Assembly: GCA_022605405.1 (NCBI GenBank)
Contig: JABYQQ010000008.1
Location: 2,046,001 to 2,110,000, forward strand
Direction of reading: 5' to 3'
DNA from: Earliella scabrosa
Lineage: Eukaryota; Basidiomycota; Agaricomycetes; Polyporales; Polyporaceae
Length of the DNA stretch: 64,000 nt
Shown here: positions 33,342 through 47,078 of the stretch, piece by piece
Layout of the letters: every line of letters begins with the position of its first letter
Position numbering within the stretch: position 1 is the stretch's first letter
Translations under genes and position numbers: made by a program
Notes under the pieces: generated by a model
The model's input: only the letters and a program-made list of their open reading frames with translations
Database searches by the model: none
What the model was told of the DNA's origin: nothing

Positions 33342-36300
33342 TGCCCGTTGGAAGCGGCACTCGCCCAACCTAAAAGGTGCCTGAAATCTCAATTAAGGCA
33401 CCTTTCCGGCGGAGTCTGAATCTTCCCTCCCGCTCCCTTGGCTCAGGCACTCGCTGAGCCGGCACCGAATCTAGAAGGCGGACGACCCGGTGGACGACCC
33501 CGCCACCGAACCGGCGCTGGCCGCCTTGTTCTCTCCTCCGCCCGCTTGACGTCAAAACATATCAGAACATAACCAGCTCGCCGTCCTACATCCGCCACAC
33601 GCCTGCACACACGTCGGCCGCCAGATCGGTCCTCCCGGTCCCCGCCCCGCACCCGCACGCGGCCGCGCAAGAAAGCTCACCCCTCCGCGCAATCAGTCGG
33701 TGAATCACTGGACTATCTCCACGTGCACGCCCCCTTTGAGCCAATCTTTCCCGCCATCGTCCTCGTCTTTCGTCCGCCACGCGTGCGCACGTCCTTTGCC
33801 AGCTTTCGCCCGAGTTTGTGCTCGCCGGTGTGCGCCATGCGATCCCCCCACGCCTGCTTCCGGCTATCCCTGTCCTCGTTCTCATCCCCACCTTCGCGCG
33901 AGCCTGGCGAGCCCGTCCGGTTCCATCCATTCACTCGCCCTCGCCCTCGCCCGAACTGTCCCACCGAGTGGCAGCCCCGTAGGACTAACCGCTCCCTCTC
34001 CACCGGCCCTCTTTCCGCCGGCTTCAAAGTTCACAGCACCGCATCCGCCCCCACCTCTCTCTCGCTCCCTCTCTCTGTCTCTTCTCGTCCTAGCCCCGTC
34101 CACACAGACGAATGTAGATACATACTGCCTCCGCGTCCGGGACTTGTCCGCTCTCGCTCGCTCCCGCGCGAGTCTCGCCCTGTCCAATGTCAATGTCCAT
34201 CTGCATGCCCATGTCCATGTCCATGTCCATCGCGCATCTGCCATCACGCAGCACGCTCGACGCCCCCCCGGACTCGGACTCGGACTCGGACTCCGTGTTC
34301 CCGTCAAAGTCAGGCTCGCGCTCGCGTCGGAGCCCGCGTCTGACAGATCCCTTCGTGCGGGCGCCCCCACTGCCAGTGCCAGTTGCTCTCACCGTGTGCC
34401 GCCCTTTTCGCTCCCTCTTCCCCCGGCGCCGCTGTTCGAACGAGGATTCCGCTGTCCGCTCGTCGGCCGTGAACGGGACGGACGGTGGACCATCGCTCGT
34501 GCGCATCTCGTCTTCCTCGATCACCATCATCTGTGTTACCCAATCCTTCGCCATCGCCGGCTCTGATGCAGATGCAGATGCTTTTCGTCCATCGCCAGAC
34601 TCCGTACTTACATTCCCTATCGCAGCTTGCAAGTAAGCCTCTCGCACGCGCGCACCCACTCGGCTCTCGCTCTCCGCGCCGCACAACCTTCGCGCCTTAC
34701 ATACATACCCCATCGCCCCGTCCAGCCCCCGTGTGTTTTTTCTTCGTTTCCCTTCCTCACGCACCCGGACGCAATCGACACGCGACACGCGTCCCCTTCA
34801 TCTCTTCCCTGCTCTTCCTCTCTCGCGCGGTCGCAGCGGCACAGCCGGGATCCTCCCGTCCTCGGCCCCTGCGCGCCCCAGACCGTTCTCGGCCCCTGGG
34901 TGGCGGTGTCCCGTCCTCCGTTCAGCCAATCGCAGCGCGCGACACGTGGGTGTTTCCCGATTTGGCACGGGGGATAAAGAGTTTGTGCGTCTCGGCCATC
35001 CCGGGACTCCCGCTTGCGAGTTGCCGTGACTCTTCGGATTCCTCAGAGTTCCTCTCTCTCCAGCCTTCTCTCGTGTGATTTTTGGAACGAGCTGTGCGGG
35101 GGAGTTTGAGGAGTGCGAAAGGAGCGTGCGGGTGGGTCGAATATAGCCCGAGGGAGCGGGCAAAAAGTAGCATCTGTCAGCGATCGAGGCGATCGCGAGC
35201 TTGTCTGCGGGCGGGCGTCCGAGGCTTCCGTTACGCATCAGATCCAGATTCGCGAATCGTCCCCAACCCTGCATCCCATCACGTTTGAGAACGTCCAAGT
35301 TCCGCGCTCAGCTCTGAGACTACTGCTCTGCTATCTGAGCTTGCTTACGAGTGCTGGTGCGATCGACCGTTTGAGCCCAGACTGAGATGGCAGAAGATTC
35401 AGAAGACGCGTCTTGATCGCACCCTCACTTTTGACTTGACAGGAGATCCAAACGCGGTCCCGTGCCCGCGTTCGCGCGTGCGTCGCACGTCGACTCGAAA
35501 CACGTCGATCCGAGCTCGACTTCTGGACCACCTCCTCACCACCCTCAGGTGACGGTATTGTGGCAAGACACCTCCTCGCAGGATTCGATGGGCGCGATGG
35601 GTAAGTACGATCCGGCCATATGCATGTGTCCCGAGTGTCCAGACTCCAGAACCCAAAATATCCCCATCCAAGCATGCATTCGTATTCCTATCACCGTCCA
35701 CGTCGTTTTTTGCCACAGTGACAGGCCGATCGCGACTGAGTACTGATGCACATCCCCCATCCCAGTGCCATCTGCTGATCGCCGGCCCATCCCACACGTT
35801 TCGCCACCACATCCTCTGCTGACTCGCTCGCCCGTGCTCTGCGGACCTTCTCCAAGTCCTGATTCCAGCATTCCAGGCTTCAGTCTCCGGATCCCGAGTC
35901 GGGCTTCGAGAGACTGTATGTGTGTGCGCTCCCGCACGGGGCGGGGCGGTCAGTGCGTTCTCGTCACCGGGCCGTTTCTTTCCTGGATGTGCATCATGAT
36001 GGAGCTCACACTGAGCGTACGCGCTGCTGTAGGTATACGTATACAGTGTATGCCGTTCAGACTGCCTCTGTGTCTCGTCGACACGTCGACACTAGTTCGA
36101 CGAATTCGAAGCGCACGCGCACTGGAATATCGATCTTAACTTTAGGGTGCATTCTCAAGTTCAGCATGACAGCAACGTCCGAGCGCTAGTCGAACTCGAT
36201 GGAGTACCCGCGCGCAATGGAGGTGAGTTGCATACATACGTTCTCCGAGAGTCCGACCAGGCTGAGGCCGCCGACCCGACTGTAGATCTCCGCCAGCGGA

Positions 36301-39300
36301 CAGAAGCGTGAATCAACACTCAATGCTCGGTGCACACGCCGCTGAACGCGGACCGCGGGACGCGGGGCTAGCGCGTCCCAACCCCGGCCGTGCCTGAGCG
36401 TTCAGTATGCAGACCGGATTCAATCGCCATTCGCTATTCACCGTTCACAGCACGCGCACCCGTCTCGTATCCTTTCGGAGGTGTGCCCTCGACCTACATA
36501 CGTAGTGCGCACGCAACCCCTTGAAGTCGCGAAGCGTCCTGCGCGTTCAGTGCGGGCGTACAGCGCGTGCCTGTCTCCCTTCCTTCCTCCTTTCCCCGCC
36601 TTCTTCTCCATCCACGGACGGACGGACGCGTGCCTCGCGAAGCCTATCGAGTGAGTCGCCTGCACCGCCCGCGGCGAGTGCGTACCTGCCGGAGCCAGGA
36701 CGTCCACGTCAACGCGTCAATGGGTGACGGGAGTGCCGCGCGCCCTGGGCCTGATCGACGGGGGGTGCGCGGGTGCACTCATAAGAACGGGCTGACCGCG
36801 CCCCGCATGTACACGGCCGCTGCTCGCTCGCGCGCTGGAACGACGTGCGCGCCTGTCTTCGTCCGGGCACTGACCACCAGCGCCTAATCTTCTCTCGCGG
36901 TCAACTTGCTGCGGCACTGGCAGAGTCTCTCCGTCCGGCAGCGTCTTGTCGAGTTTGCGAGGTAGGTACGTACACGCAAGGCGGGCATGCGCGTGTCAGC
37001 ACCCCATCAGGCCTCAGGCGCGAACGGGATCTTCGAGGATCAGCATCACGAGCACGGTGCTACATACCAACCCCGACTGGAACCCCGACGTCGAGTGGAA
37101 GGGTCGACGACCGCACTCGCTCCTGCGAGCAGCAAGACTCTCGCGCTCTACGTACGTACGTACCTCCCTGACTGCGACTCGCGTCCAGGACCAGTGCTCG
37201 GACCTGGTGCTAGGGTCTCCTTGCACGCCGCGTCCCGCTATGGCAGATCTTTTCTCACATCCATCTAGTATCTACCACACTGCTGCCCGACCAGGGTCGC
37301 GCTATTCACCGGCGACGCTACGTCCCGAGGCGTTTCGCAACGTTCAACTCTAACGGAGATACGTGCAGTCAATGCAGTCCGCGATCGATTATCGCCCGCA
37401 GTACCGTGCCTGCCACTCAAACGTGGATACTCGCCGCTGCCTGTTTTGGGAGCGCAGGTGCGTCGCACAGCTGCGTTCTCCGGAGCTTCGCGCGGCATGT
37501 AGTACATACTCACCGCTCTGACAGTTCATTTCGTGATTCGCAGGCGGTACATGTTCTTTGGATGGGGCTCTCCGGGGCGACCCCGCGCCGCGATGTGCGT
37601 ACGCAGACATCGATTCCGACTCTGCGTCAACATACCCGAGCGTATGCACTCGAGTTCTATCGACCGCCGGGGGAAGTTCTGTGCGGGAAACGACGAGGAG
37701 GCGAGCCAGCCCTGGCCAGCAGCCTTGATCGGCGTCTGTGTCTAAATCTACGTGGACACGTTGGGCACGTCCAGCCCGCGAAGGTGCACCCGCACAGTCG
37801 ACCAGGCCCGGGCGATCCTCTCCTCGAACACTCCCTCCTCGGACTGCTCGGCGTCGGCGACGCACGCGTGCACTTGCGCGCGTGGCCGCGATCGATGTCG
37901 TCCGCTGGCCGCGACGAGCTTTGCGTGGGCGGTCGAGACCCGGGGGTGGGGACGTTCTGGAAATCTGTTTTGGTGCTGGAAGACGCGCGCTTCGTTTCGA
38001 GACGTCGACGGTGATTGAACTCTGATTCTGGCGACGGCGGTGAGTCGATGGCCACGAGCACATGGCTGGGACGCGATCTGCTGCCGTTGTTCGGTTGGGG
38101 CCACCGCCTTGTGGGTGGGCGAGGCTTGGAGAGTGCGGCGTCGGGCGTCGGGGCGAATCGCGATATGTCCATGTAGAGCATGCACGTCGGAGAGAGAGAC
38201 GGATCGCGGGCTATTCCTGGCCGCGTTCGTGTCAAGCCTGTCACAGATGCGAGAGGCGGCTTCGCGCGTTCTGTGCCTCTGGAAGGGGATGAGAGATGCC
38301 GCCGGAACATGCGCTCGCGGTCTTCTAATGTTGCACGAATGTCGCCGTGCTCGCCCCGAGAGCGTCTCGGACGCAGACTGGGAGTGGGTGGCCTGAGCAG
38401 CTCACGTCCGTGCCGCGCGGCTGCGAGTGTCCGAATGGCGAAGGCTACTGCCTCCTCGCTGCTTCGGGTGCAGGCTCCCACAGTTGCCATTGCGCACATG
38501 GCTCAGTCCAAGTCCCGAGTCGGCATATCCACATCGCCAGCGCCGTCGCGCGTGCAGACGTCCGGAGTGGGCCCTGCGAGCACCGCGTACGCTGACAGTT
38601 TCCGAACCTTGTCTGTTGCGCGAGCTCCCGCGCGCCGCGTCTGCTCCCGCTCGAGCTCTCTCTGCCTCTTGCTCGCTCTCCCGGGCACTGTTTGCTGGTT
38701 CGAGGGCGGTGCCTGGCCATGGCTTCTGTCGCTGCGTTCTCAGTCCCAGCTCCGGGCGGATCCTGCCTGCGCTCGTCCCATCTCGCCCTCCGTGCCGTAA
38801 TCAGTTGCGCGTCCTCTCGCTCGAGCCCGTCCCTCCGTATGCGCGTAGCCCATGTTCTGCCTGAATGTACCCGTCTCCGACGTGCCCGTTCGCGTCCGCC
38901 TTCCTCGCATGCTCCCGATATCAGCTTGGGGGCCTGGAGCAAGCGCATCTCCACGTGCCTTGCCTTCGGGGAGCTGTAGCTAGGTCTTCGCTGCCTCAGA
39001 CTCTAATTCTCTGTCCCCGCGGCGATCTCCTCTTCTCGCCCTGACTCTCGTGTCCCTGGACCGCGCACGCGAGTCCGTGCCTTGCTCGAGGTCGCTCGCG
39101 AGGCTACCAGCCGTCTGTATGCGGTCATGCATTGACCTGCTCGATGTGCGTCGCCCGTGGCCGTGTGTTCACGTATTCCTCTCTCCGCTCTCCGCTCCCC
39201 CCTCGTTGTGTGTTCCGCAACTAACCTCTGCTTCAAGACATTCTCTATGAACACGTAGCATTGTTCTCCCGACCCCCGTCTTTCGCTCGACGAATGTGAT

Positions 39301-40565
39301 GACGGCGGCGGCGGTCCCGGTAAGACGAGGACGCGAGCCCCTGGAACTGACGCGCTCGCGTGCTTGTTCCTTTGGTCCTGGAGGACCGGTAGTGGCCGTG
39401 TGGACCTAAGTATAGGTTCACTCTGGCAGCCTGGGTGCCGGTCGTACGTGCTCCGCACACCTGCGATTGAACGCTCAGTCCACAGTCAGTCGTGCGCGTG
39501 CGTCCGGCGGTCACGGTGGCGGTATACGTTGTACTCTGTTCTTCCCAATTGGACTCACTCCCCTCCTGATACTCTCCGTTGCCAACCATGCTGACAGGAA
39601 GGTTGATAGTCGATCTGTTCTTCAAGCTACTAAGGATCCTCGCACCGGCTCGCTCAAGTACGAACATGCGGCGTTCGGTGTCGATTCTGCAGTGCTCGAG
39701 CTATGAGATCTGCAGGCATGGAGAATGAGAATGGGACGTCGAACGTAACGTTAACCTTCGAGCTTCATGATCAGTACATCCTCGCGCGCGCTCCAACACA
39801 GATATCCACACCGGGGCTCGTGCGCTCGAGCGCAACAAATTCCGCTCGCGCTCGCTTACGAACATGCAGCGTTCAATTTCAGTCCTGATTCTCCTCGAGC
39901 TTTGGGATCTGAAGGCACGGAGAGTGAGAACGGGACGTCGAACGTGACGTGAACCTTGAAGCTTCATGATCAGTACTTCAGAGTCGATGATCCTCGCGTA
40001 CATCCACACCGGGGGGCTCGTACATACGTGCGCTGGAGCCCTCGGACAGGTTCCGCTCGTGCTCGCGCTCGCTCACGAACATGCGTTCAGTATCGATTCT
40101 TCAGCCGCGTCGAGTGCCAGTAGTTCTCATCTACGTATGTGGTCAGCTAGTCTCCGTTGCCGCGACCATGCTGAAAAGATGACAGTCGATATTTGGTCAA
40201 TATCTTTTCTTGGTCAGTTGTTCGAAATTCGAATCTTCCGCAGATGGGCCGCGAAGGTCATCTGCGCACCCACTCGTCAGCGTCGGTCCACCGGCGCGCC
40301 CGCGACCAACGTCGGGCGGGCCGCGAGAGTCGCGTGTCTCGTCTCGCGCACCGATCCTCTCGATCGCGCGAGGTCGCTCGTGGACTGTGGTCAACGTTCT
40401 CCCTCCTCTGACCGTCCTTGGCCAATTCCTTGGCTGACCGCCGACCTTCGTGGCGTTCGCGCGCTTGGTCATGGATGATCGAGTCGATCCTTAGACGTTT
40501 TGACTATGCTCTATCCGATAAGTACTGTGGCCACAAAGTTTAGGCACGCCCATGTTTCGCCGGGC
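33342..40565. other. 7.2-kb gene-poor region
   Basis: I found no splice-linked exons with recognisable domains. The left end is the promoter side of the zinc-finger gene, with pyrimidine-rich tracts (33700-35050) and simple repeats near 34190-34300 (ATGTCC and GGACTC units). The region is GC-rich up to about 40.5 kb. A tandem repeat occupies the right end. Unannotated non-coding transcripts cannot be excluded. Confidence 0.5.
39650..40110. repeat. three-unit tandem repeat, unit about 200 bp
   Basis: Anchor words recur in order: a CGAACATGC block starts at about 39661, 39859 and 40076. GGGACGTCGAACGT, then GCTTCATGATCAGTAC, then ATCCACACCGGGG follow in at least two units (39733 on and 39932 on). 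Unit spacings are about 198 and 217 bases, and the units are diverged by small indels. No coding sense is seen. Confidence 0.7.
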
Positions 40566-40603
40566 TCGTGCTAGTCTGTGCTAGTCTATAATCGAGGTCG
40601 GAG

Positions 40604-40711
40604 GTACTGCAAGCAGGACTGGTCAGCTTCGTAGCGCCCTGTAAGCGACTCGCGTAACACTAATCCCTGATGGGTCCCCCGAACACCTCTGCAGATACTC
40701 TGCAGGATATT
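40604..40711 (+). repeat. left terminal inverted repeat (108 bp)
   Basis: Reads GTACTGCAAGCAGGACTGG at its outer end and finishes GCAGGATATT. It matches the reverse complement of 51341-51448 at 107 of 108 positions; the one difference is A/G near the inner end. Confidence 0.95.
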
Positions 40712-41198
40712 ACTACGTTGACTAAGTAGATTGATGAACATGGGCGGTCATCTCGCAACAGGGGAAGCGCGAGAAGCTTACGTTCTTTCTTACTCTGGCT
40801 ATGTAGATTGTAGCGACGACTCGGAGGGTAGCAGGCTGCCAAACATCGTATACATTCACTCGTAACAAGCACTGTATAACTGCAAGGATATGTTCCTGAC
40901 TAAGGTAATTTTGACAAAAATAATTGTAAGGTGAGGAACCTGTCGTATGTCGTATGTCGTATCTTAGCATTGCACTTGCCTCCTCCTGCTTCGTCACCTT
41001 GCTGCATCCTGTCTGTCTCTCTAGACATCGGACATAAACTACCTCCACTCTAATCTCTAACCGCCACTCTTTCCTTACGAACTTCCGCTCCTTTCCTCTA
41101 TCTCTTATAGTATATTCAACGCTTGCCTCTTCGCTTGACACTCGAGTCTGTCCCACTCGCAGCTGCACTCGCTTGCTCGTTCCCCACCTCACACTGCT

Positions 41199-44100
41199 AT
41201 GGCCTCCCAGCAAGGTGACGGTCCCGGACTGCCCAGTGGCCTCTTTACTTCGCAAGTTCCCCATCAATGCCAGAACACACGGTGTCGCACTCCAGCTGGA
41301 CAGAATCAAGGCCGTATTCGGTATATGGGCTCAGCTATACCTGGAACAAGTGGGAAATATCTGTGTGAGGCATGCTACAGTCACTATGCAAACAAGGCTG
41401 TTGCGAATGGTAAGTTCTCATCTCCAGTCTTAACTCTTTCAAATGGCACCACTTCTAGTCGAAGGTCGCAACATATTTTTGAATGTTTCATCACCTGTTG
41501 TTGGGCCACTCCCTGTCTGTCCATATGCTCGTTATTGCTTACCTGTGCTTGAACTGAGCATGTTGCACTCTCTTAGGTGTTGGAGGAATACACGCAACTC
41601 AGCAAACACGTATAATGGCCACGGACCAGCAAGGCAATCTCCGTATCGCCATTGGCAAGGGTGTAGCTGCTGCTCAGCGGGGATACAGTGTCGAAGGTGT
41701 GTGTCTAATGCAGACCATAATGATACTTGGCTGTTAGTGTGGTCTCTCATTCATGACGTTCATGATACAGGCAGTACTACGGCTAGAATAGTGCCTGTAG
41801 GACACGCTGGGCTATTGCCAGCAGCAGCGACAGCTGTACCCGGCGGCGGGCCTGTGATGCCTCTTTCCAATGCCATGGGTATCGTACCGGCTATGTCTGG
41901 GGGTGTAGTACCAGGGCCTGCGCAGCTGCACCGGTCTCTCCTTCCGCCGGTCTACGTTCCTGGCCTTGACGGACTGCTTCAGCTACAGCAAAGTCACCCT
42001 ATTGACCGTCTGCCACAGTACGGTTATACTGAAGCGCACCAGTGGTACGGTCAGATCCGTCAACGTCTCCAACAGGCCGCGTATGCTGGTGGAACTGCTT
42101 CGGCCGAGCTTGTGACCGTTAAGGCAAGCATGGTAACGATGAAGCCTGGTAAACCAGGGGTTGTGCGGGTTGGAGTACGTCTTACATTATACTCTGACAG
42201 TAGCGTTATCGAGAGCTCTTGCTAACAAATGTGTGAGCAGTCCCTCTGCGAGTCTATCGCCTCAATACCGGTGCACATCGGTTACGCAGTGCTGAAGTAT
42301 CTCGTGTTTGGAGCGCTATACGCGCCGTTTCTGCAGACCTTCAGAGGTTTCAGGGGTCTCCGGTACGACACTTGCACCCTACGTAGCCAACACTGGGTCA
42401 ACATCGGCGAGCCTATCGATCCGGCAAATGACTGTGATGCAATCGCGTCCGAATGCTTTGTGGAGGCTAAGACCACGAAGAACTCGGGTCCAAGTCGCGG
42501 CAAGATCTTCAAGCCCCCTAAGGGTGGTGTAACGGTCTATCTGGAGATTCCGTGGTCTGTATATGACGAGGCCTGTAACTATGAGCCGACTATAGTCAAC
42601 ATCCAGGACTCTGAGATCCCAGAAGTGGCTAAGTCCAACAAGCTTCCTGAAGCCGTCAGGGATCCAGATGAAGGGCAAGAGAACGATGGCCGTCACCGTG
42701 GTCGACTTCATCGCCGTCTTCATAACGCTCCAGTAAGTATCCCCATATGACTGCATGAATATTTGGCTGACCATTAACATTAACGTTTAGCCGGTTCATG
42801 ATGTTCTCAATGTTACGACTGCGATAACTCCTTCTGAACATCAACTGGATGAGGAGCCACTCAAGGCCGTTTTGGGCACTGCATCGAGGCGCAGTTCAAC
42901 TGGTCAGCATGCTCAGGCAGCAGACAGGAAGGGTAGGGCGCCACCTAGAGCAAAGGTGAGTCTTGCACAAAAGTCGGTGCATTGTCATTCTGATCTGAAC
43001 TATTCAGGGCAAGAAAAGACAACTTCCATCAGAGTCGTCTCCGTCAAATTCTGAGACAGGCGAGACGGGAGAAGCAGGGCGGGAATATGTAAGTCTGTCG
43101 TTTCTATTTATCACCTCATGTGTTTGCATAATAAGTAGACCTCTAACTTCGTGTGCCTCTATTCAGCAGAATCCGGAGAATGTCTCGAACAAGAACACGA
43201 TCATCCCCACTGTGGACTTGAGGTTGATCAAGCGTCGCAAAGTAGTCAATACCCAGACACGGTCCAATCCGAGTCAATTACGGGTTGAGACAATAGCGAC
43301 TGGTAACGAGATAGCCCAAGCCCTTAGTCAGCAACTGCGTCCGTCCAAACCTGCAGCCATGGCGATGCGTACGTCTGAGGATCTGGTGTTTATTTGCTTC
43401 ATAGTTGATTAACAAACATGTAACAGTTCATTCGGAAGATCTCCAGATTGTCCTTCAAGTGTGTCCTCAGAGGACGCTGGCCCAATTGATCGAGTGTACG
43501 TTTGGATTCAATTCGGAGTATGGGACACGACTGCTAACCATCCCCTCAGTTGGACGCCAGAAGATTTCGTGGAATCACGGAATTCCGCGCAGTCCAGCAA
43601 CCCTCTCTTATTCACTTCTAGCCAAACCCATGGTCGGCGCTTTCAAAGAAACGCGTTTCGCGTTATGCACGCCTGCACCTGCTGGATTTGAATCAGGCGC
43701 AGTCGTCATCAAGCAGTGCTTTCAAAAGCGTCCAACTGCTGAGGACCTCGTCATCACGGATTCTGCAAGAGAGATTCTCGCTAGCACTGAGCAGATTCAG
43801 TATCTGTCGCAGGAGATCATTTGTCTGCAGTGGGCTGACGCTCTTATGAAGGCGGTGTACGACTTCATTGAGTCGAAGTCTGGAAACGGAACCATCAAAC
43901 TTCCCTTCTCCATTCCCTCGATGCGCTTCGTACGTGCTGCTCTGGCCCTGGAGGCTGACGTCTCAGGGCCAAATCGTCGCGTCTTTATGCTGGAGGAACG
44001 CATCGACCCTGCCGACAAGTGGCGGAAGTACATCAACAACAACTCACCCATTCCTCTGCCCTCAGCGATGTCAACCTCGCAGCTTCAGCACATTGCGGAG

Positions 44101-44506
44101 TTCCTTGTGTTCTGCCAGCACTATCAATATCTGGTAACTGACAAGTCCGCGTTCGTCTCAGACTTTCAAGGTGCGCTGTTTAGATCTCGCATTTCCGATT
44201 AATCTCATTAACACACATCATGGGTGATAGGTGGAACCACCTTGCTCTCTGATCCACAGATTATCACACGACCGTGAGTTACTACGAATCAGGATTGAGC
44301 AGACTTGGCTGACAGATACTCCTCTATTTAGTGAACTGGGACAGAACCTCTTTAGTACTGGCAATCTCGGCCGCGCATTCGAGGAGTTCCCAGACAAGCA
44401 TCAGTGTAGCAAGTTCTGCAAGTACTACGAGCTCGAGAGTATCAAGACTCAGCAGCCGATTTCAGAAGTCCCTCGCCGAGGTCGCAAGTCATTGTTTCTG
44501 GAGTAA
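41199..44506 (+). CDS. alpha-type protein kinase
   Basis: Eleven phase-consistent exons (41199-41409, 41577-41696, 41771-42174, 42241-42732, 42791-42955, 43008-43088, 43167-43368, 43427-43495, 43550-44170, 44231-44273, 44332-44506) give 860 residues. The C-terminal third is an alpha-kinase catalytic domain, the MHCK/eEF2K class unrelated in sequence to ordinary kinases. An N-lobe segment KPMVGAFKETRFAL lies at ~607-620. SDFQGGTTLLSDPQI lies at ~785-798, and the zinc-site end HQCSKFCKYY at ~826-835. Upstream is a Cys4-like motif (CQNTRC...CEAC, ~24-57) and a basic, disordered middle (GKKRQLPSE, LIKRRKVV). All expected motifs and splice sites look intact. Exons 8 and 9 are separated by a 54-base intron that happens to lack a stop. 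It faces the integrase-like gene tail to tail inside the TIR element. The substrate is unknown. Confidence 0.85.
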
Positions 44507-45147
44507 AGAGACACCACCATCTGGGTTATCAGTCGTTCATCAGTCTTTTCTCTGCTAATTCTCTGCTAATTCCTTGGTGTATATGCTCTAGTCTACTTCC
44601 AGTTTAAATCTCTCACCCATACAATACAATACTTCTCCACGTTCAAACACGCCTATCCATCACTTCATCGCGCTTCAACTTTACAGCTTTTGCTATGCTA
44701 CCACTTGTCCAGTTTACTCTGTCACTCTTTATCACTTATAATAGATCCATTCTAGTTAAGATCCAAGTGTCCTTCGAGGTTGCTGAAGTGTAGTGAATGT
44801 TCACAATATTCGCAGTTCAGGCGCTAATGAAAGGGCATGTAGGCGCCCTGAAAGCGACAACTGTAGGCACGGTATGTCATCAGGGATTAATTGCTAAGCA
44901 TTGCTGTGAGTCCCTTTCAGTAGCTGCCCTTATAGTCTAGCATTATCCCAGGTTTGATGGAACTTTGTGAAGAATTGAGTGGTATAGAGAATAAATGAAT
45001 CAATGCAGTCCAGCCCCACTTCACGGCACAAAGGTCGGCTATAGATCTGCTAGAATCAAGTCTTGCTAGCTGCATTACTGCTGTGCTTTTACTGGTGCAA
45101 TAAACCAAATTGTTTGAATATGTGAATACAACAAGTAGACCAATCAA
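44507..45147. other. intergenic within TIR element, convergent 3' ends
   Basis: AT-rich 640 bases between the alpha-kinase and integrase-like stop codons. A small tandem CTCTGCTAATT repeat lies near 44551. No coding exon recognised. Confidence 0.6.
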
Positions 45148-47078
45148 TTACAACATTCCTGGATCATCTTCATCTAGGTCCTCCTCGTCGGAGGAGAAAA
45201 CACGATAGAGAATGGGTTCTGTGTCCATGTTCACTGCCTCTTGCACCATATCACCCTCGCCATCAGAGGAGTAGCCTGCATACACTGCGTGAGGCTGAGG
45301 CTGAGCGGTAGAACCGATAGGTGAGTCAGAGGAGCGAACATCGCGAAGACCTGGAAACAGGTGAATGGGCTCGGAGCGGATGCAACTCTCCACATTGGCA
45401 TGATGAGCCGCCTGTTCCGTCAGAACGCGGTAGTCCAACGGATTCTCTTGCTCAAAGTGGGCAAACCGCTGCTTGAGGAGCAGGTACACTTGCCAGAATG
45501 AGTCTGAGGTCACTTGAGGCGATCCAAGCTCTTCTGCGAAAGCACTGATGCGGATCTGAAAGGCAGGCGGGACAAGTTGGAAGACAGGATGGTCTGGAGG
45601 AGCCCATTCCGCTTCAACTGTGTCTATGAGCTCGTTCGGAATGCGAATCTGAATGCAAGTCAGAACACTTCCAGCAAGAGCGCAAAGAGAGACAAGTACC
45701 TTGAAGTCCTCTACACCAAATGCATGTGGGTCCGCGGCAATAAGAACCGGAATACCATGTGGAAGCACCTTGTGCTTGCAAGCGCGACGTGGAGAGTGGT
45801 TGAACTCCTTGACGAAAACATCGAGCTCGGCTTGGAGCCATGGAATGGCTAGCCATCGAAAAATGAGACTACACCTCAATTAGTGATTGAAAGTAGCGGG
45901 GAGTAATATCGGTGTGAAATGCAAAGTATGACTTACGTGTCGAGCGGATCGGAAGGGTCATACCACCCTTGGTCTACCCCCAGCTGCAATATCCCCTCAA
46001 AGCCTGGCTTCCACTGTCGAGCAAGAATCGACCACACAATTTCGGGCTTGATGTTCATGCGCTTTCTCATCCACCTATGCTGAAGTGTACCCTGAAGACT
46101 GGAGTCGAGTGTGTGGCGAATATATGTGTGTGCGTTTGCAACGCCAAAGTTCTCGCTGCCTGGATCGCTCTGAGTAACGAGAGGAATGCCTAATAGCCAT
46201 GCATAAGACCCAACAAGTTGAATGAGACATCAGAGTCACGATAACGCACCACCAGTCTTTCGCACTGCATCCAGATAGTACTTGGTGACCAGGCGCGGAT
46301 TGGAGTTGTTCCACCAGATCCTCAGCCACTTGATCTCCCCAGAGACTGGCTCTGTCCCAACATGAAGCCATAATCCAAAGCGAGGACCCCATTTATCATG
46401 TTGATCAAACGTCCAGAAGTCGTTAACGCCAGCTGCCCAGAAACGATAACGCTTGAACTTCCGGTGTTTCCGGGCCTCAACCGCATCTGGCTCGTAGCGA
46501 TGACACCATTGTTGAATGACTGCTCTGAACAGAGAATGCGGATAAGCGAAGTACTAATTTCATATGGATTGACTAAGTTCAAACCTAGACGCGAATATGT
46601 TGTAGTTCAGTCGAAGCTTTTTGGCAATCTCATTGAAACCAGCGGTAGGGAATCGCTTCTTGATCTCCATCATTTGAGTGTGAATAGAGTCGATGGTATG
46701 ACCCTGCTGGCGAGTCTTCTTCAAACCGAGCTTGGTGCGAATTCGCTTAACGGACGTGTCGCTAAATTCTCTTTCATATGAGTGGTTTGAAAAACAGTTC
46801 ATGCATATCAGCTCTCACCTAAGGCCATATTGAGACGAATCAAAGTGCCGTAGAGTGTTTTCCGCAATTTTAGCATCCGTCAATCCCAGTGCAAAGTAGT
46901 AACGAATGCGCGGATACAAGAGACTGGCTGGAGCTGACAGATGAAACAATTAAGATCATCATATCTCTATATATAACAGCTAAGTCAACTTACGGAGAGG
47001 TTTGTGTTGGTTTGACCGTTTAGCCTTGTCTGTATCAGTGAGACCCCCAGAGTTCTCTCCATCCATTGCGGGATCCAT
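45148..47078 (-). CDS. DDE integrase-core-like protein (basidiomycete family)
   Basis: Six minus-strand exons (47078-46994, 46933-46819, 46761-46585, 46524-46250, 46189-45937, 45868-45148) give 541 residues. An N-terminal helix-turn-helix-like region (RIRTKLGLKKTRQQGHTIDS) is followed by an integrase-type catalytic core. FDQHDKWG (D166/D169), TQSDPGSENFG (D226) and IKPEIVW (E267) form a D-D-E set with about 40 residues between the last two. LQHRWMRKRMNIKPE and LAIPWLQAELD are typical of a family I know from many mushroom genomes annotated as integrase core domain proteins. The C-terminus is very acidic (SSDEEDLDEDD). The catalytic residues and splice sites look intact. It lies within the TIR element, so it probably acts as its transposase, although some family members may be domesticated. 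Confidence 0.8.

Noticed and set aside
34090..34788. Minus-strand 232-codon hydrophilic frame upstream of the zinc-finger gene.
   Set aside because: Its composition is driven by ATGTCC and GGACTC simple repeats and it has no domain. Opposite frames are equally open.
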